This document shows positions 8,406-16,508 of a stretch of DNA of 64,000 bases, one piece after another. Every line of letters starts with the position of its first letter. Position 1 is the stretch's first letter. Source of the stretch: CAZSIA01 sp045126355. Lineage in GTDB: Bacteria; Bacillota_I; Bacilli_A; Acholeplasmatales; Anaeroplasmataceae. A program made the position numbers and the translations under genes. The notes under the pieces are model-generated. The model searched no databases, was not told where the DNA came from, and was given only the letters and a program-made list of their open reading frames with translations. The stretch is from NCBI GenBank assembly GCA_045126355.1, contig JBGVOE010000103.1, forward strand, positions 1 through 64,000, read 5' to 3'.

Positions 8406-9881
8406 ATGAAGAAAATATTTATGTTTTTAATTTTAGTTTTATTATTTAGTATTTCAGCTTGTAATAGTGATTCTAACACCTTAGGAAATAATGATGGCGA
8501 AACAGAAGAAGTCATAGGCAACGAACCACAAAGAATGAAAAATGATGATATTAATGATTCTATATCAATGGTAAGATTTGAAAATGATTTTAAAGTTAAT
8601 TATGTTTCTGGTACTCCTAATATTTATTCTTTGATTGATAATACAATTTATTTTAAAAGAATTTATGCGGATACAATTTATTCTATAACTGGTTCTTTTA
8701 ATGGAAATATTGTTATTGATGTTGGAGATAATTATAAATTTGAATTAGAATTATGTGGCTTTTCTCTTTCTTGTGATTCAGAAAATCCTGTTACAATTTT
8801 AACTGGTAGTGAAGTTCAATTATCGGCTAAAAAACAAACTAAAAACTATATTTATGACTTCCGTAGTAATACAAATTTAAATTCATATTCTTCAGCAATC
8901 TATTCAGAAGTTGATTTAGATATTGCTGGTAAAGGTAAATTAGAAGTTTATAGTGAACATCACAATGGTATTCAATCTAAAGATGATTTAGAAATTAAAA
9001 ATCTTACATTAAATGTAGTTTGTATGGATAATGCTTTAAAAGGTAATGATAGTGTAAATATTGAAAGTGGAGTTATTAAATTAGTAGCTAAAGCAGGAGA
9101 TGGAATTAAAACTAACAATTCTCATATAAATCATAAGTCTAATCAAAAAGGAACTGTAACTATTTTAGATGCTGATGTAGAGATTTATGCTGCTTGTAAT
9201 GGAATAGATTCTTCATATAATGTAGAAGTTGTTAGTGATAATGCAAAATTAAAAGTTTACACTGATAAATATTCTGGTTATTCTAAATATTTAACTACAA
9301 TAGTAGAAGACTCTTATTTCATTACATCTATGGATAAAAACAGTAAATATTCAATTAAATATATTAATACATCTACTAGCGAAGTACTTTGGGAAGATGC
9401 TATTGAATTAGGTTTAGAAAATGGATATTATACTCACATTATTAATAAAGTAAGTGATTTTGATAAGTTTGAATTATATGTATATTCATCAACTCAACAA
9501 CAAGGTCAAGATGAAAAATATTCGAAAATGTTTGAATTAAATATTAATAATTTCTTTGATACTATCTTAATAAATAATACTACTTGCGAGTGGGTTGGAA
9601 AGCAAGAAGGAAATAGTAATGGATATTCTACAAAAGGTATTAAAGCTGATAATAAGGTTATTATTTCTGCTGGTACTGTAAAGATTTATTCTTATGAAAA
9701 CTGTATTCATGCAAATAATAAGATGGTTTTAGAAAATGGAATGACTCCACTAGGTGATGTAAGTGTTAGTGGTGGAAAGTTAGAACTTTATTCAAATCTT
9801 TGTGCCATTTATGCTGATGGAGTAAAAGATATTTCAGGTGGAAATATTCATATTATTAATAGTTACGAAAATGAAGAATAG
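8406..9881 (+). CDS. Carbohydrate-binding beta-helix lipoprotein (Cthe_2159-like)
   Basis: The N-terminus is a lipoprotein signal (MKKIFMF..., lipobox SISAC with Cys19), so the protein is exported and lipid-anchored. The body repeats short rungs such as LDIAGKGKLEVYS, HNGIQSKDDLEI, DNALKGNDSVNIESG and GDGIKTNN, the pattern of the Cthe_2159 family, whose Clostridium thermocellum prototype is a polysaccharide-binding beta-helix. A second set of rungs (STKGIKADNKVIIS, ISGGNIHI) lies near the C-terminus, split by a central non-repetitive region (about 290-395). AGGAGG precedes the ATG, 14 bp after the ABC-F stop, so readthrough from that gene is likely. Ligand unknown. Confidence 0.8.
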   Translation: MKKIFMFLILVLLFSISACNSDSNTLGNNDGETEEVIGNEPQRMKNDDINDSISMVRFENDFKVNYVSGTPNIYSLIDNTIYFKRIYADTIYSITGSFNGNIVIDVGDNYKFELELCGFSLSCDSENPVTILTGSEVQLSAKKQTKNYIYDFRSNTNLNSYSSAIYSEVDLDIAGKGKLEVYSEHHNGIQSKDDLEIKNLTLNVVCMDNALKGNDSVNIESGVIKLVAKAGDGIKTNNSHINHKSNQKGTVTILDADVEIYAACNGIDSSYNVEVVSDNAKLKVYTDKYSGYSKYLTTIVEDSYFITSMDKNSKYSIKYINTSTSEVLWEDAIELGLENGYYTHIINKVSDFDKFELYVYSSTQQQGQDEKYSKMFELNINNFFDTILINNTTCEWVGKQEGNSNGYSTKGIKADNKVIISAGTVKIYSYENCIHANNKMVLENGMTPLGDVSVSGGKLELYSNLCAIYADGVKDISGGNIHIINSYENEE

Positions 9882-9909
9882 TTAGAAGAGTAAGGGAGCG
9901 AGAAAAAAT

Positions 9910-11355
9910 ATGCAATGGTATGAAATTTTATTGTTAGTTTTATTAGGTTTATTTGTTATTTTATTAGCTGTAATTTTAATTAGAGCTTTATTATTTAATG
10001 ATAAAACAATTTATGTTAAGGAAACTGATTTTAAGTATGAAGATGATGAGATTGTTTCTAAATTAGGAAAATTAATAAAAATTCCTACAATTTCTCATCC
10101 TGATGAAGCTGATATGGATTTAGCTCAATTTGATTTATTAGTATCAGAAGTACAAAAAATGTATCCTACAGTTTTTAGTGTTTGTGAATTTACACATACA
10201 GAAGAGCGTGCAATTAAACTTAAATTAAAAGGTCATAGTAGTGAAAAGCCTACAGTTTTAATGGCTCATTATGATGTAGTTCCTGTTACGGCTGATTGGA
10301 AATATGATCCTTTCTTAGGTGAGGTTGTTGAAGGTAATAAATTATACGGGCGTGGTGCTGTTGATACTAAATCAACAATGGCTTGTGCGCTAAGTGCTTT
10401 AGAATTAGCTCTTAAAAAAGGTTATAAACCTAAAAATGATTTATATTTATGTTTCGGTAGTAATGAAGAAGTTTATGGAAACTCTCAAGTAAAAATTATT
10501 GAAGAATTTGAAAGACTTGGTATTAGACCTCATTTTGTATTTGATGAAGGTGGAGCTATTTTAAATGGAGCTTTCCCAGGTGTAAAAGAAGATACAGCTT
10601 TCTTAGGTATGGGTGAGAAAGCAATGGTTAATATCAAACTTTCGTTAGAATCTAATGGTGGTCATTCATCTACACCTAGAAAAAATGGTCCTGCGGTTAG
10701 ATTAGCTAGAGCTATTGTTAAATTAGAAGAAAATCCAATGAAACCTAATATGAGTGCGACAGTTGAAGAATTATTAAATGTATTAGGTAGACATATGCCA
10801 TTTTACTTTAAAATTATTTTCGCTAATATGTGGTTATTTAAAGGATTAGTTAAAAAGTTATTTGTTATCTTAAGTGCGGATACTAGAGCTCTACTAACAT
10901 CAACATTTGCTTTTACGATGTTAAATGGTGGTAATCAAACTAATATCTTACCTAATAAGGTAGAAGCTAATATTAATGTTCGTATTTCTCCATTTGATAA
11001 TGTAGACTCAATTATCCAACATATTAAAAAAGTTATTAATGATAAAGATATCATAGTTACTGCAGTTGATGAAACACCAGCATTCCCAGAATGTAGTTTT
11101 AAAACCGAAGGGTTTGAAATTATTAAAGAAACAGTAATTGAAACATATCCAAATACTGTAGTCGCTCCATTTTTAAATATAGGTGGTTCTGATGGAAAAC
11201 ACTGGACTAGAGTTAGTGATTGTGTAATTCGTTTCTCACCATTTAAAGTTAGTAAAGAAGAACGTGCTGGTATTCATGGTGTTGATGAACATATTAAAGT
11301 CCAAACACTTCATAAATGCTTAGAATTCTATGAAAGATTATTAGAAAAGATTTAA
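9910..11355 (+). CDS. Membrane-anchored M20 family peptidase (PM20D1/carboxypeptidase-like)
   Basis: An N-terminal transmembrane helix (about residues 5-28) anchors a zinc-dependent M20 amidohydrolase. Metal and catalytic motifs are clear: AHYDVVPV (His120, Asp122), GRGAVDTKS (Asp152), SNEEVYG (the Glu-Glu pair near 186), FDEGG (Asp near 214) and the late GIHGVDEH His. The lid/dimerisation insert starts after GGHSSTP. The closest shape is the PM20D1/N-acyl amino acid hydrolase or Gly-X carboxypeptidase group, so it probably releases amino acids from short peptides or N-acyl amino acids at the membrane. It starts 28 bp after the preceding lipoprotein and ends at a bidirectional terminator shared with the DUF5058 pair. 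Confidence 0.85.
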   Translation: MQWYEILLLVLLGLFVILLAVILIRALLFNDKTIYVKETDFKYEDDEIVSKLGKLIKIPTISHPDEADMDLAQFDLLVSEVQKMYPTVFSVCEFTHTEERAIKLKLKGHSSEKPTVLMAHYDVVPVTADWKYDPFLGEVVEGNKLYGRGAVDTKSTMACALSALELALKKGYKPKNDLYLCFGSNEEVYGNSQVKIIEEFERLGIRPHFVFDEGGAILNGAFPGVKEDTAFLGMGEKAMVNIKLSLESNGGHSSTPRKNGPAVRLARAIVKLEENPMKPNMSATVEELLNVLGRHMPFYFKIIFANMWLFKGLVKKLFVILSADTRALLTSTFAFTMLNGGNQTNILPNKVEANINVRISPFDNVDSIIQHIKKVINDKDIIVTAVDETPAFPECSFKTEGFEIIKETVIETYPNTVVAPFLNIGGSDGKHWTRVSDCVIRFSPFKVSKEERAGIHGVDEHIKVQTLHKCLEFYERLLEKI

Positions 11356-11365
11356 TAGTAAAATA

Positions 11366-11394
11366 AAAATGCTTGTCGTTGTGGCAAGCATTTT
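11366..11394. terminator. Bidirectional rho-independent terminator
   Basis: AAAATGCTTG (11366-11375) pairs perfectly with CAAGCATTTT (11385-11394) around a 9-nt loop, flanked by A- and T-rich tracts on both sides. It sits between the convergent M20 peptidase gene and the membrane pair. Confidence 0.85.
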
Positions 11395-11413
11395 AATTTA
11401 TATTCATTATAGT

Positions 11414-12073
11414 TTATTTTTTGTTTTGTTTTTTATAAATTGCAATTGCAAATAAAATTGATGGAATCATACAAATTGGTAAAATAATACTTGAACCTAA
11501 TTTACATACAAATGCTAAGAATAATGCTAATGTAAATGGAATTGGTAATAGTATTGGATCTTTTGAGAAGTATTTATATCCAAGTGCAGCAAATAGTGCT
11601 GTGAATGCACTTCCAAATGCTGGAGTAAGTGTTTCATTGCTTAAGATATGGAATTGTGATTCTAAAGTAGCAAAGAACACAACACCTAATGCAATAATAA
11701 TTGTTGTAACAATGGTAGAAGTAGCAACGCTAATTGTTGATACGATTTCACCTTCAGCAGAACCGTGTTTAACACCAGCTAATTCTCTAGCGTTTACAGC
11801 ACAAGGTACTTTTAAGTTAACTAAATTTCCTGTAATAAATCCTAAGTATGTTCCGCTTGTTCCTAATAGAGGTGAATATGTTATTACTTCAACTGCTCCA
11901 CTAAAGAAGAAAACAATTATCGCAGGGTTAATTAATGCTGAACCTAATTTTGCTCCATCTACTCCTGTTTGCAATACAATCATCATTGTTACTGGGACAG
12001 CAAAGATAACTAATAATGCAACTGCTAAAGCAATTCGACCTAATATATGATTTTGTTTATTAAGTTTATCCAT
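11414..12073 (-). CDS. Membrane protein, partner of the DUF5058 protein
   Basis: This is a 219-residue integral membrane protein with about six hydrophobic segments and a Gly/Ala/Ser/Thr-rich core (for example GSAFTALFAALGYKYF and LLGTSGTYLGFITGN). A conserved-looking cytosolic loop reads NARELAGVKHGSAEGEIVS. It starts one base after the stop of the DUF5058 gene, with GGTGAG inside that gene, so the pair is translationally coupled. Adjacent, coupled membrane proteins of similar size suggest a two-subunit transporter. The convergent M20 peptidase next door would fit a substrate such as a peptide or N-acyl amino acid, but this is inference. I cannot assign a named family with confidence. Confidence 0.7.
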   Translation of the reverse strand: MDKLNKQNHILGRIALAVALLVIFAVPVTMMIVLQTGVDGAKLGSALINPAIIVFFFSGAVEVITYSPLLGTSGTYLGFITGNLVNLKVPCAVNARELAGVKHGSAEGEIVSTISVATSTIVTTIIIALGVVFFATLESQFHILSNETLTPAFGSAFTALFAALGYKYFSKDPILLPIPFTLALFLAFVCKLGSSIILPICMIPSILFAIAIYKKQNKK

Positions 12074-12074
12074 A

Positions 12075-12881
12075 CTATCTCACCATCCATTCTATAATAG
12101 CAGCAGTAGCCATACCGATTATCATACTAAATCCTAATGAGAAGCTCGCTAACCATTTTTGCTTACATTTCTTTTCTAAAATATCAAAAATCCACATTGA
12201 TAAAATTGTTACAACGATTACAACTGTTGGAACATATGGTGTAGGTTGATATACAACATACTCTCCACTTTTTGGATATAGTAACACTTTAATATCATCT
12301 GCCATAAACGCAGATACTAATGCGATAAATACAGCACTAAATAAAAGTGATCCTAAATCTTTTTTAGGTTTTTCATTTTTAGGTTTACCTTCTTCAACTA
12401 CTACTTCAGTAGGAATTTCTTCTTTTGGAGTTCTAGCTTTACTTAAAACTTTTTTATCATATAATTCAAAACCAAATAAGCAGAATAGTGGTCCTGAAAT
12501 AATTCCTAATGTCATTACTAATGCGATTGTAACGAATGTAGAAGGGTCTGCTAATTGATTTCCATTTAATACAGATTGAACTGCAGTTCCTTCATATTGT
12601 AGTGCACCGATAACACTTAATCTAATCCAAGGTAATGGAATACCAATTTGTCCTGAAAGTGCTACGATACCGATTAAGATTGCAATAGAAGGTAAGATAG
12701 TAAAGATTGCACTGTTAAAGATAACTTTTTTTAACATCTTTGTATCCATATTTAATTCTTTTGCATCTTTAAATGCTTTAATTATAAAAAATACGCTTAT
12801 TCCTAATACGAATAATACGACTATTATACCTAGTAGGTACATCCACCAACTATTTACAATAGCGTTCATGTTGTTGGTCAT
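12075..12881 (-). CDS. DUF5058 family membrane protein
   Basis: The protein is 268 residues with an N-terminal SWWMYLLGIIVVLF helix, a second helix pair around IFTILPSIAILIGIVALSG, the segment IPLPWIRLSVIGALQYEG, and two or three C-terminal helices ending at IEWMVR. A charged cytosolic loop (about 140-172, rich in Lys/Glu/Pro) separates the halves. The overall pattern matches DUF5058, a family of unknown function common in Firmicutes. AGGAGATGATTAGAA precedes the ATG, a good ribosome site. It is the first gene of a two-gene operon with the 219-residue partner. A role as a transporter subunit is plausible but not shown. Confidence 0.75.
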   Translation of the reverse strand: MTNNMNAIVNSWWMYLLGIIVVLFVLGISVFFIIKAFKDAKELNMDTKMLKKVIFNSAIFTILPSIAILIGIVALSGQIGIPLPWIRLSVIGALQYEGTAVQSVLNGNQLADPSTFVTIALVMTLGIISGPLFCLFGFELYDKKVLSKARTPKEEIPTEVVVEEGKPKNEKPKKDLGSLLFSAVFIALVSAFMADDIKVLLYPKSGEYVVYQPTPYVPTVVIVVTILSMWIFDILEKKCKQKWLASFSLGFSMIIGMATAAIIEWMVR

Positions 12882-12933
12882 TTCTAATCATCTCCTTAAT
12901 TTATATTATATCAAATCACTTTCAAATATGATA

Positions 12934-12966
12934 GAAAAAAATAGGATATTAGTAAACTAACATCCT
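12934..12966 (-). terminator. Terminator after ispG (reverse strand)
   Basis: On the reverse strand AGGATGTTAGT pairs with ACTAATATCCT (11 positions, one mismatch, 2-nt gap in the loop) and is followed by ATTTTTTCT, directly after the ispG stop. Confidence 0.7.
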
Positions 12967-12973
12967 AAAGTAT

Positions 12974-14008
12974 TTAAAACTCTAAAATTTCTTTTTTTAA
13001 TTCATCAATAATATTTTCGTATGATATCTTTCTAATTGGCTTACCACGCTTAAATAGTAAAGCCTCATTTATTCCGCCAGCTATGCCGATATCCGCACCT
13101 TTTGCCTCACCTGGACCATTAACTGCGCATCCCATAATTGCGACTTTAATATCTTTTTTAACACCGATTAAAAACTCTTCAATTTCTTTAGCTATTGGCA
13201 TCATATCATATTGAATTCTGCCGCATGTTGGACAACTTGTTAATTCAGCAACGCCAGTATAAAGACCACAATCTTTTAAAATATGTTTAGCAGCTTTTAT
13301 TTCTTCAATAGGATCAGCTGTTAAGCTTACTCTTATTGTATTTCCAATTCCTTCAAGAAGAAGTGCTCCTATTCCAATACTTCCTTTGATAAGTCCTCCA
13401 TAATTTGTTCCGGCTTCTGTTAAGCCTACATGTAGAGGGTAGTTAAATTCTTCACTTGCTAGTTTATATGCCTCAACCATTAATTTTACATTTGAAGCTT
13501 TAAGTGATAATACGATATCATAAAAATCATTCTTTTCTAAAATTTCAATATGTCTTTTAGCGGCTATAATCATATTTTGGGCAGTAGGTTCTAAATCAGA
13601 AGGAAGTGAACCGCTATTAACTCCAATACGAATTGGAATATTTTTTTCTTTTGCTTTTTGACAAATAAGATGAACTTTATCTTGATTTGTAATATTACCA
13701 GGATTAATTCTAATTTTGTCTACTCCTTGATTTATTGCTTCTAGTGCTAATTTATAATCGAAGTGAATATCAGCTACTAAAGGAATATGAATTTGTTTTT
13801 TGATTTCTCCTAATGCATTAGCATCATCCATATCTAAGACACTTACTCTAATAATATCACATCCTGCTTCTTCAAGAGCTAAGATTTGTTTTACTGTATT
13901 TTCGATATCTTTAGTTTTAGTAGTTGTCATTGATTGGATATAAATATTATTATTACCGCCAAGTAGCAAATTACCCACTTTAACAGCTATTGTTTCCGTT
14001 CTTTTCAC
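12974..14008 (-). CDS. ispG: 4-hydroxy-3-methylbut-2-en-1-yl diphosphate synthase (IspG/GcpE)
   Basis: IspG is the [4Fe-4S] enzyme making HMBPP in the MEP isoprenoid pathway. Visible signatures are YIQSMTTTKT near the N-terminus, CDIIRVSV, ADIHFDY, IRINPGN, IGVNSGSL, LTEAGT, and the iron-sulfur ligands SCPTCGR and MGCAVNGPGEAKGAD. I start it at the GTG at 14008 (VKRTETIAV), which has GGTGAT five bases upstream and gives 344 residues, the normal bacterial length. The longer in-frame ATG at 14083 would add a hydrophobic tail that crosses the promoter and is not expected for this cytosolic enzyme. It is divergent from rpmG. ispH and dxs are elsewhere in the window. Confidence 0.93.
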   Translation of the reverse strand: MKRTETIAVKVGNLLLGGNNNIYIQSMTTTKTKDIENTVKQILALEEAGCDIIRVSVLDMDDANALGEIKKQIHIPLVADIHFDYKLALEAINQGVDKIRINPGNITNQDKVHLICQKAKEKNIPIRIGVNSGSLPSDLEPTAQNMIIAAKRHIEILEKNDFYDIVLSLKASNVKLMVEAYKLASEEFNYPLHVGLTEAGTNYGGLIKGSIGIGALLLEGIGNTIRVSLTADPIEEIKAAKHILKDCGLYTGVAELTSCPTCGRIQYDMMPIAKEIEEFLIGVKKDIKVAIMGCAVNGPGEAKGADIGIAGGINEALLFKRGKPIRKISYENIIDELKKEILEF

Positions 14009-14024
14009 ATGTATCACCATTATG

Positions 14025-14054
14025 ATTATATCATAATCATTTATAAATAGACAA
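14025..14054 (-). promoter_or_regulatory. ispG promoter
   Basis: On the reverse strand TTGTCT (14049-14054) and TATAAT (14025-14030) are 18 bp apart and lie just upstream of the GGTGAT site and the GTG start, leaving a very short leader. This supports the shorter ispG start. Confidence 0.6.
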
Positions 14055-14090
14055 AATTTCAACATAAATAGTAAAAAAAACATTTTGTTA

Positions 14091-14119
14091 TTGACTTTTT
14101 TTACCCTTTAATATAAAAT
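14091..14119 (+). promoter_or_regulatory. rpmG promoter
   Basis: TTGACT (14091-14096) and TAAAAT (14114-14119) are separated by 17 bp, about 45 bp before the rpmG ATG. This is a sigma-A type arrangement, divergent from the ispG promoter. Confidence 0.6.
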
Positions 14120-14164
14120 CTTAATTGCTAATAAACAAACGCAAAAATGTTTGGAGGGAAATAT

Positions 14165-14314
14165 ATGAGAGACTTAGTAAGATTAATTTGTACTGAATGC
14201 AAAGAAGAAAATTATTACACTGACAAAAATAAAAAATTAAATCCTGAAAGAATTGAAATGAAAAAATATTGTCCACGTTGTAATAAACATACTATTCATA
14301 GAGAAAAGAAGTAA
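14165..14314 (+). CDS. rpmG: 50S ribosomal protein L33
   Basis: A 49-residue basic protein, too short for a usual ORF cutoff. It starts MRDLVRLICTECKEENY and has a second Cys pair in KKYCPRCNKHT, so it is the zinc-binding (C-X2-C ... C-X2-C) form of L33. GGAGGGAAATAT places an excellent ribosome site before the ATG, and a promoter and a terminator bracket the gene. In many Firmicutes rpmG precedes secE-nusG. Here it is followed instead by a metallo-hydrolase gene. Confidence 0.95.
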   Translation: MRDLVRLICTECKEENYYTDKNKKLNPERIEMKKYCPRCNKHTIHREKK

Positions 14315-14315
14315 T

Positions 14316-14339
14316 CTATTCCATTGGAATAGTTTTTTT
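14316..14339 (+). terminator. rpmG terminator
   Basis: CTATTCC (14316-14322) pairs with GGAATAG (14326-14332) around a 3-nt loop, followed by seven T. The T-run ends five bases before the next start codon. Confidence 0.8.
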
Positions 14340-14344
14340 CTTAT

Positions 14345-14956
14345 ATGGGCATAAAAACTTTTACAATTGGTGCTTTTGAAACTAACACTTATCTAATTAC
14401 TAAAGGTGATAGAGCGGTTATTGTTGATCCTGGCTTAGATTTTATTAGTATTTTAGATGAAGTAAAACAATATAAGATAGAAGCAATCTTAATCACTCAT
14501 GGTCATGTTGATCATATTGATGGCTCTGGATATATAGAAGCGCCGATATATGTGGGCAAAGAAGATTTAATTAATTTCAGTGATAATAGTCGTAGTTTAT
14601 ATAAAATGAGTGGTATGAAGCCATCTTATATTAATAAAAATTTAAATTTAATTGCGGTAAGTGATAACGAAGAAATTAAATTAGAATCATTTACATTTAA
14701 AGCAATACATACACCAGGTCATACAGAAGGATCATATTGTTATTTATACTTTGATAACCTATTTAGTGGTGATACTTTATTTAAAAATTCAATTGGACGT
14801 GTTGATTTCCCAACTGGAAGTGTTAAAAAGATGAAGGAATCACTAGTTAAAATAACTAAACTATGTCATGATAATATTAAAGTTTATCCTGGTCATGATA
14901 GTAAAACGACAATCAAAGAAGAAAAGAAACATAATATATATTTATTAACACTTTAA
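14345..14956 (+). CDS. Metallo-beta-lactamase fold hydrolase (glyoxalase II-like)
   Basis: A 203-residue MBL-fold enzyme with the dinuclear metal site of the glyoxalase II/YcbL group: THGHVDHIDG (His52, His54, Asp56, His57), HTPGHTEGS, FSGDTLF and YPGHDSKTT. It lacks the long C-terminal helical domain of full glyoxalase II, so the substrate is open: a thioester such as S-lactoyl-thiol is the usual guess for this subgroup. The N-terminus (IKTFTIGAFETNTYLI) aligns with the normal family start, so the ATG at 14345 is probably right. Yet it has no ribosome site and begins five bases after the rpmG terminator, so it may be leaderless or poorly expressed. Confidence 0.85.
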   Translation: MGIKTFTIGAFETNTYLITKGDRAVIVDPGLDFISILDEVKQYKIEAILITHGHVDHIDGSGYIEAPIYVGKEDLINFSDNSRSLYKMSGMKPSYINKNLNLIAVSDNEEIKLESFTFKAIHTPGHTEGSYCYLYFDNLFSGDTLFKNSIGRVDFPTGSVKKMKESLVKITKLCHDNIKVYPGHDSKTTIKEEKKHNIYLLTL

Positions 14957-14978
14957 TTATTAATAACACAAAAATCAA

Positions 14979-15016
14979 GTAAGTAAAATAGTCGGTTATT
15001 TTAGTTACTTTTTTTT
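14979..15016 (+). terminator. Rho-independent terminator
   Basis: A 12-position stem (GTAAGTAAAATA / TATTTTAGTTAC, one mismatch) closes a GTCGGT loop and is followed by eight T. It ends the rpmG/MBL region before the surface locus. Confidence 0.85.
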
Positions 15017-15216
15017 ATTTTAAAATCACAAAACAAACACCTAAAACGCTTACATACATACTTATGTTTCTATTAATACTTTTAAAGAAAAAGCAAAAAA
15101 AAATAAAAAAAAATTATAATTTTTTTAATATAATGTTACTCTATATACTAATATAAATTTTTCATTTTCATTTAAATTGCAACATATAATATTAATATTA
15201 TATAATTTATCATTTG

Positions 15217-15230
15217 TTAAAACGTTTTCA
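15217..15230 (+). promoter_or_regulatory. cre-like catabolite control site
   Basis: TTAAAACGTTTTCA differs at one base from the palindromic CcpA cre core TGAAAACGTTTTCA. It lies about 80 bp upstream of the putative -35 of the lipoprotein/opp operon, within a roughly 400-bp AT-rich gap that otherwise holds only the terminator and promoter listed. At that distance it could act in activation or looping. A related LacI-family operator is the alternative. Confidence 0.45.
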
Positions 15231-15280
15231 TACAAAAAGTTAAACTTTTTTCTTTATTTTTACTAATTTTTACAATATAC

Positions 15281-15325
15281 TTGTCAATGGATCATTTTGA
15301 CAATTTTTTACAAAATATTTATTTT
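15281..15325 (+). promoter_or_regulatory. Promoter with inverted repeat for the lipoprotein/opp operon
   Basis: TTGACA (15297-15302) and TATTTT (15320-15325) are 17 bp apart. The -35 is one arm of an inverted repeat: TTGTCAA (15281-15287) and TTGACAA (15297-15303), 9 bp apart. A dimeric regulator bound there would compete with RNA polymerase. AAAGGA and the ATG at 15356 follow. Confidence 0.5.
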
Positions 15326-15355
15326 CAATAAAAAGTATAGAAAGGATGAATGTTG

Positions 15356-16495
15356 ATGAAGAAAATCATATATACAATTATTTGTCTACTTTTAATTACA
15401 TTTATGTGTGGTTGTGAAGATGAAAATAATTATGAAGGACAGGTTAAAGTAACTTTCCATTTGGAAGGTGGTACATATATGAATTGTACTAGACCTGTTG
15501 TACTTTATTTTGATTATTCTGACGATGAAGCTAATTACATTTGTTCACCTATTGATTTGACTCGAAAAGAGATTACAAAAAGTGGATACAATCTAGTTGG
15601 CTGGTACAAAACAAAAATAGAAGATGGAGAAGAAGTTTCTTATTCTGATGAATTTAATTTTGAAACTGATACTGTAGGAAAAGAAGGACTCAATCTTTAT
15701 GCATATTGGGAAAAGAAAATAGTATATGCCTATAATGTTTGTTATAAAGATGCTTCTTCAGAAGTTATAGTATTAGGAACATATAAAGTTAAAGCTGGAG
15801 AGAAATTTGAAGACTATTTAGGTTACGCTGATAAAAACTGGGGTTATACAGCTTTAGGTTATTACGATGAGGATGGAAATCCTTGGGATAGTAATTTTAC
15901 TCACCCAGGGGGAGATGTTAGTTTAACTATCAATGTTTTTGTAGATTATCTTGAAGGGGAATATTTAATTGTTGATAGTGCTGATGATTTACAAACTTCA
16001 GTTGCAAACAATCAAAATATATACTTAACTAACAATATCGATTTAGAAGGAAGAGAATTGTGTTTTAGAAATTATCGTGGTGTATTAATGGGTAACGGAT
16101 ACACAATTTCAAACTTCAACCTTAAATATGGTGTTGGTCGTGATGACTTAGTTAATGACTTCTATGATGAAGGTAAGACAAGTTTATGTTTAAGCTTATT
16201 TGGTAAGACAAAAGGAGCGGTTATTGAAAATGTTAATTTTGAAAATGTTACATTCAAATTAGATACAACATTTAAAATGACTCATAAAATTTATGTGGCA
16301 CCATTAGCTGTTTCAATGGAAGATACAACTATTAAAAATGTTACTTTCAATGGAACGTTTGAGATAATTAATCTTCCTTCAGGTTTTAATGTTGAAGAAA
16401 ATCTAATTGTAGTAAATGATTCAGCTTATTACTTGATTGATGATTTATCGAAAATTGAAAATGTTAGTATTAATTTAACAAATATAACAAATTAA
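15356..16495 (+). CDS. Lipoprotein with InlB-type repeat, first gene of the opp operon
   Basis: An exported lipoprotein with a signal of about 19 residues ending CG and lipid Cys20. It begins with an InlB/Listeria-Bacteroides type repeat (about 30-120): VTFHLEGG, then GYNLVGWY and LNLYAYWEKK, the usual beta-grasp signature. A second diverged repeat runs to about residue 200. The C-terminal part (about 205-379) reads like a beta-solenoid of the GLUG type: DDLQTSVANNQNIYLTNNID, RGVLMGNGYTISNFN, IENVNFENVTF and IKNVTFNGTF. This is an adhesin-like architecture of unknown ligand. I prefer the ATG at 15356 over 15350 because AAAGGA is nine bases away. It lies 13 bp before oppA and so may work with the importer. 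Confidence 0.75.
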   Translation: MKKIIYTIICLLLITFMCGCEDENNYEGQVKVTFHLEGGTYMNCTRPVVLYFDYSDDEANYICSPIDLTRKEITKSGYNLVGWYKTKIEDGEEVSYSDEFNFETDTVGKEGLNLYAYWEKKIVYAYNVCYKDASSEVIVLGTYKVKAGEKFEDYLGYADKNWGYTALGYYDEDGNPWDSNFTHPGGDVSLTINVFVDYLEGEYLIVDSADDLQTSVANNQNIYLTNNIDLEGRELCFRNYRGVLMGNGYTISNFNLKYGVGRDDLVNDFYDEGKTSLCLSLFGKTKGAVIENVNFENVTFKLDTTFKMTHKIYVAPLAVSMEDTTIKNVTFNGTFEIINLPSGFNVEENLIVVNDSAYYLIDDLSKIENVSINLTNITN

Positions 16496-16508
16496 GGAGG
16501 AAATAGAA

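Noticed and set aside
11601..12050. 149-codon + strand open frame opposite the membrane partner gene
   Set aside because: It lies wholly inside the reverse-strand gene, has no ribosome site and encodes a low-complexity translation typical of antisense shadows of membrane genes. Other antisense frames (for example 1049-1294, 43104-43388, 58577-58870) were dropped for the same reason.
15017..15349. Riboswitch or small RNA in the AT-rich gap
   Set aside because: No conserved stems or GC-rich core. Only a terminator, cre-like site and promoter are supported.
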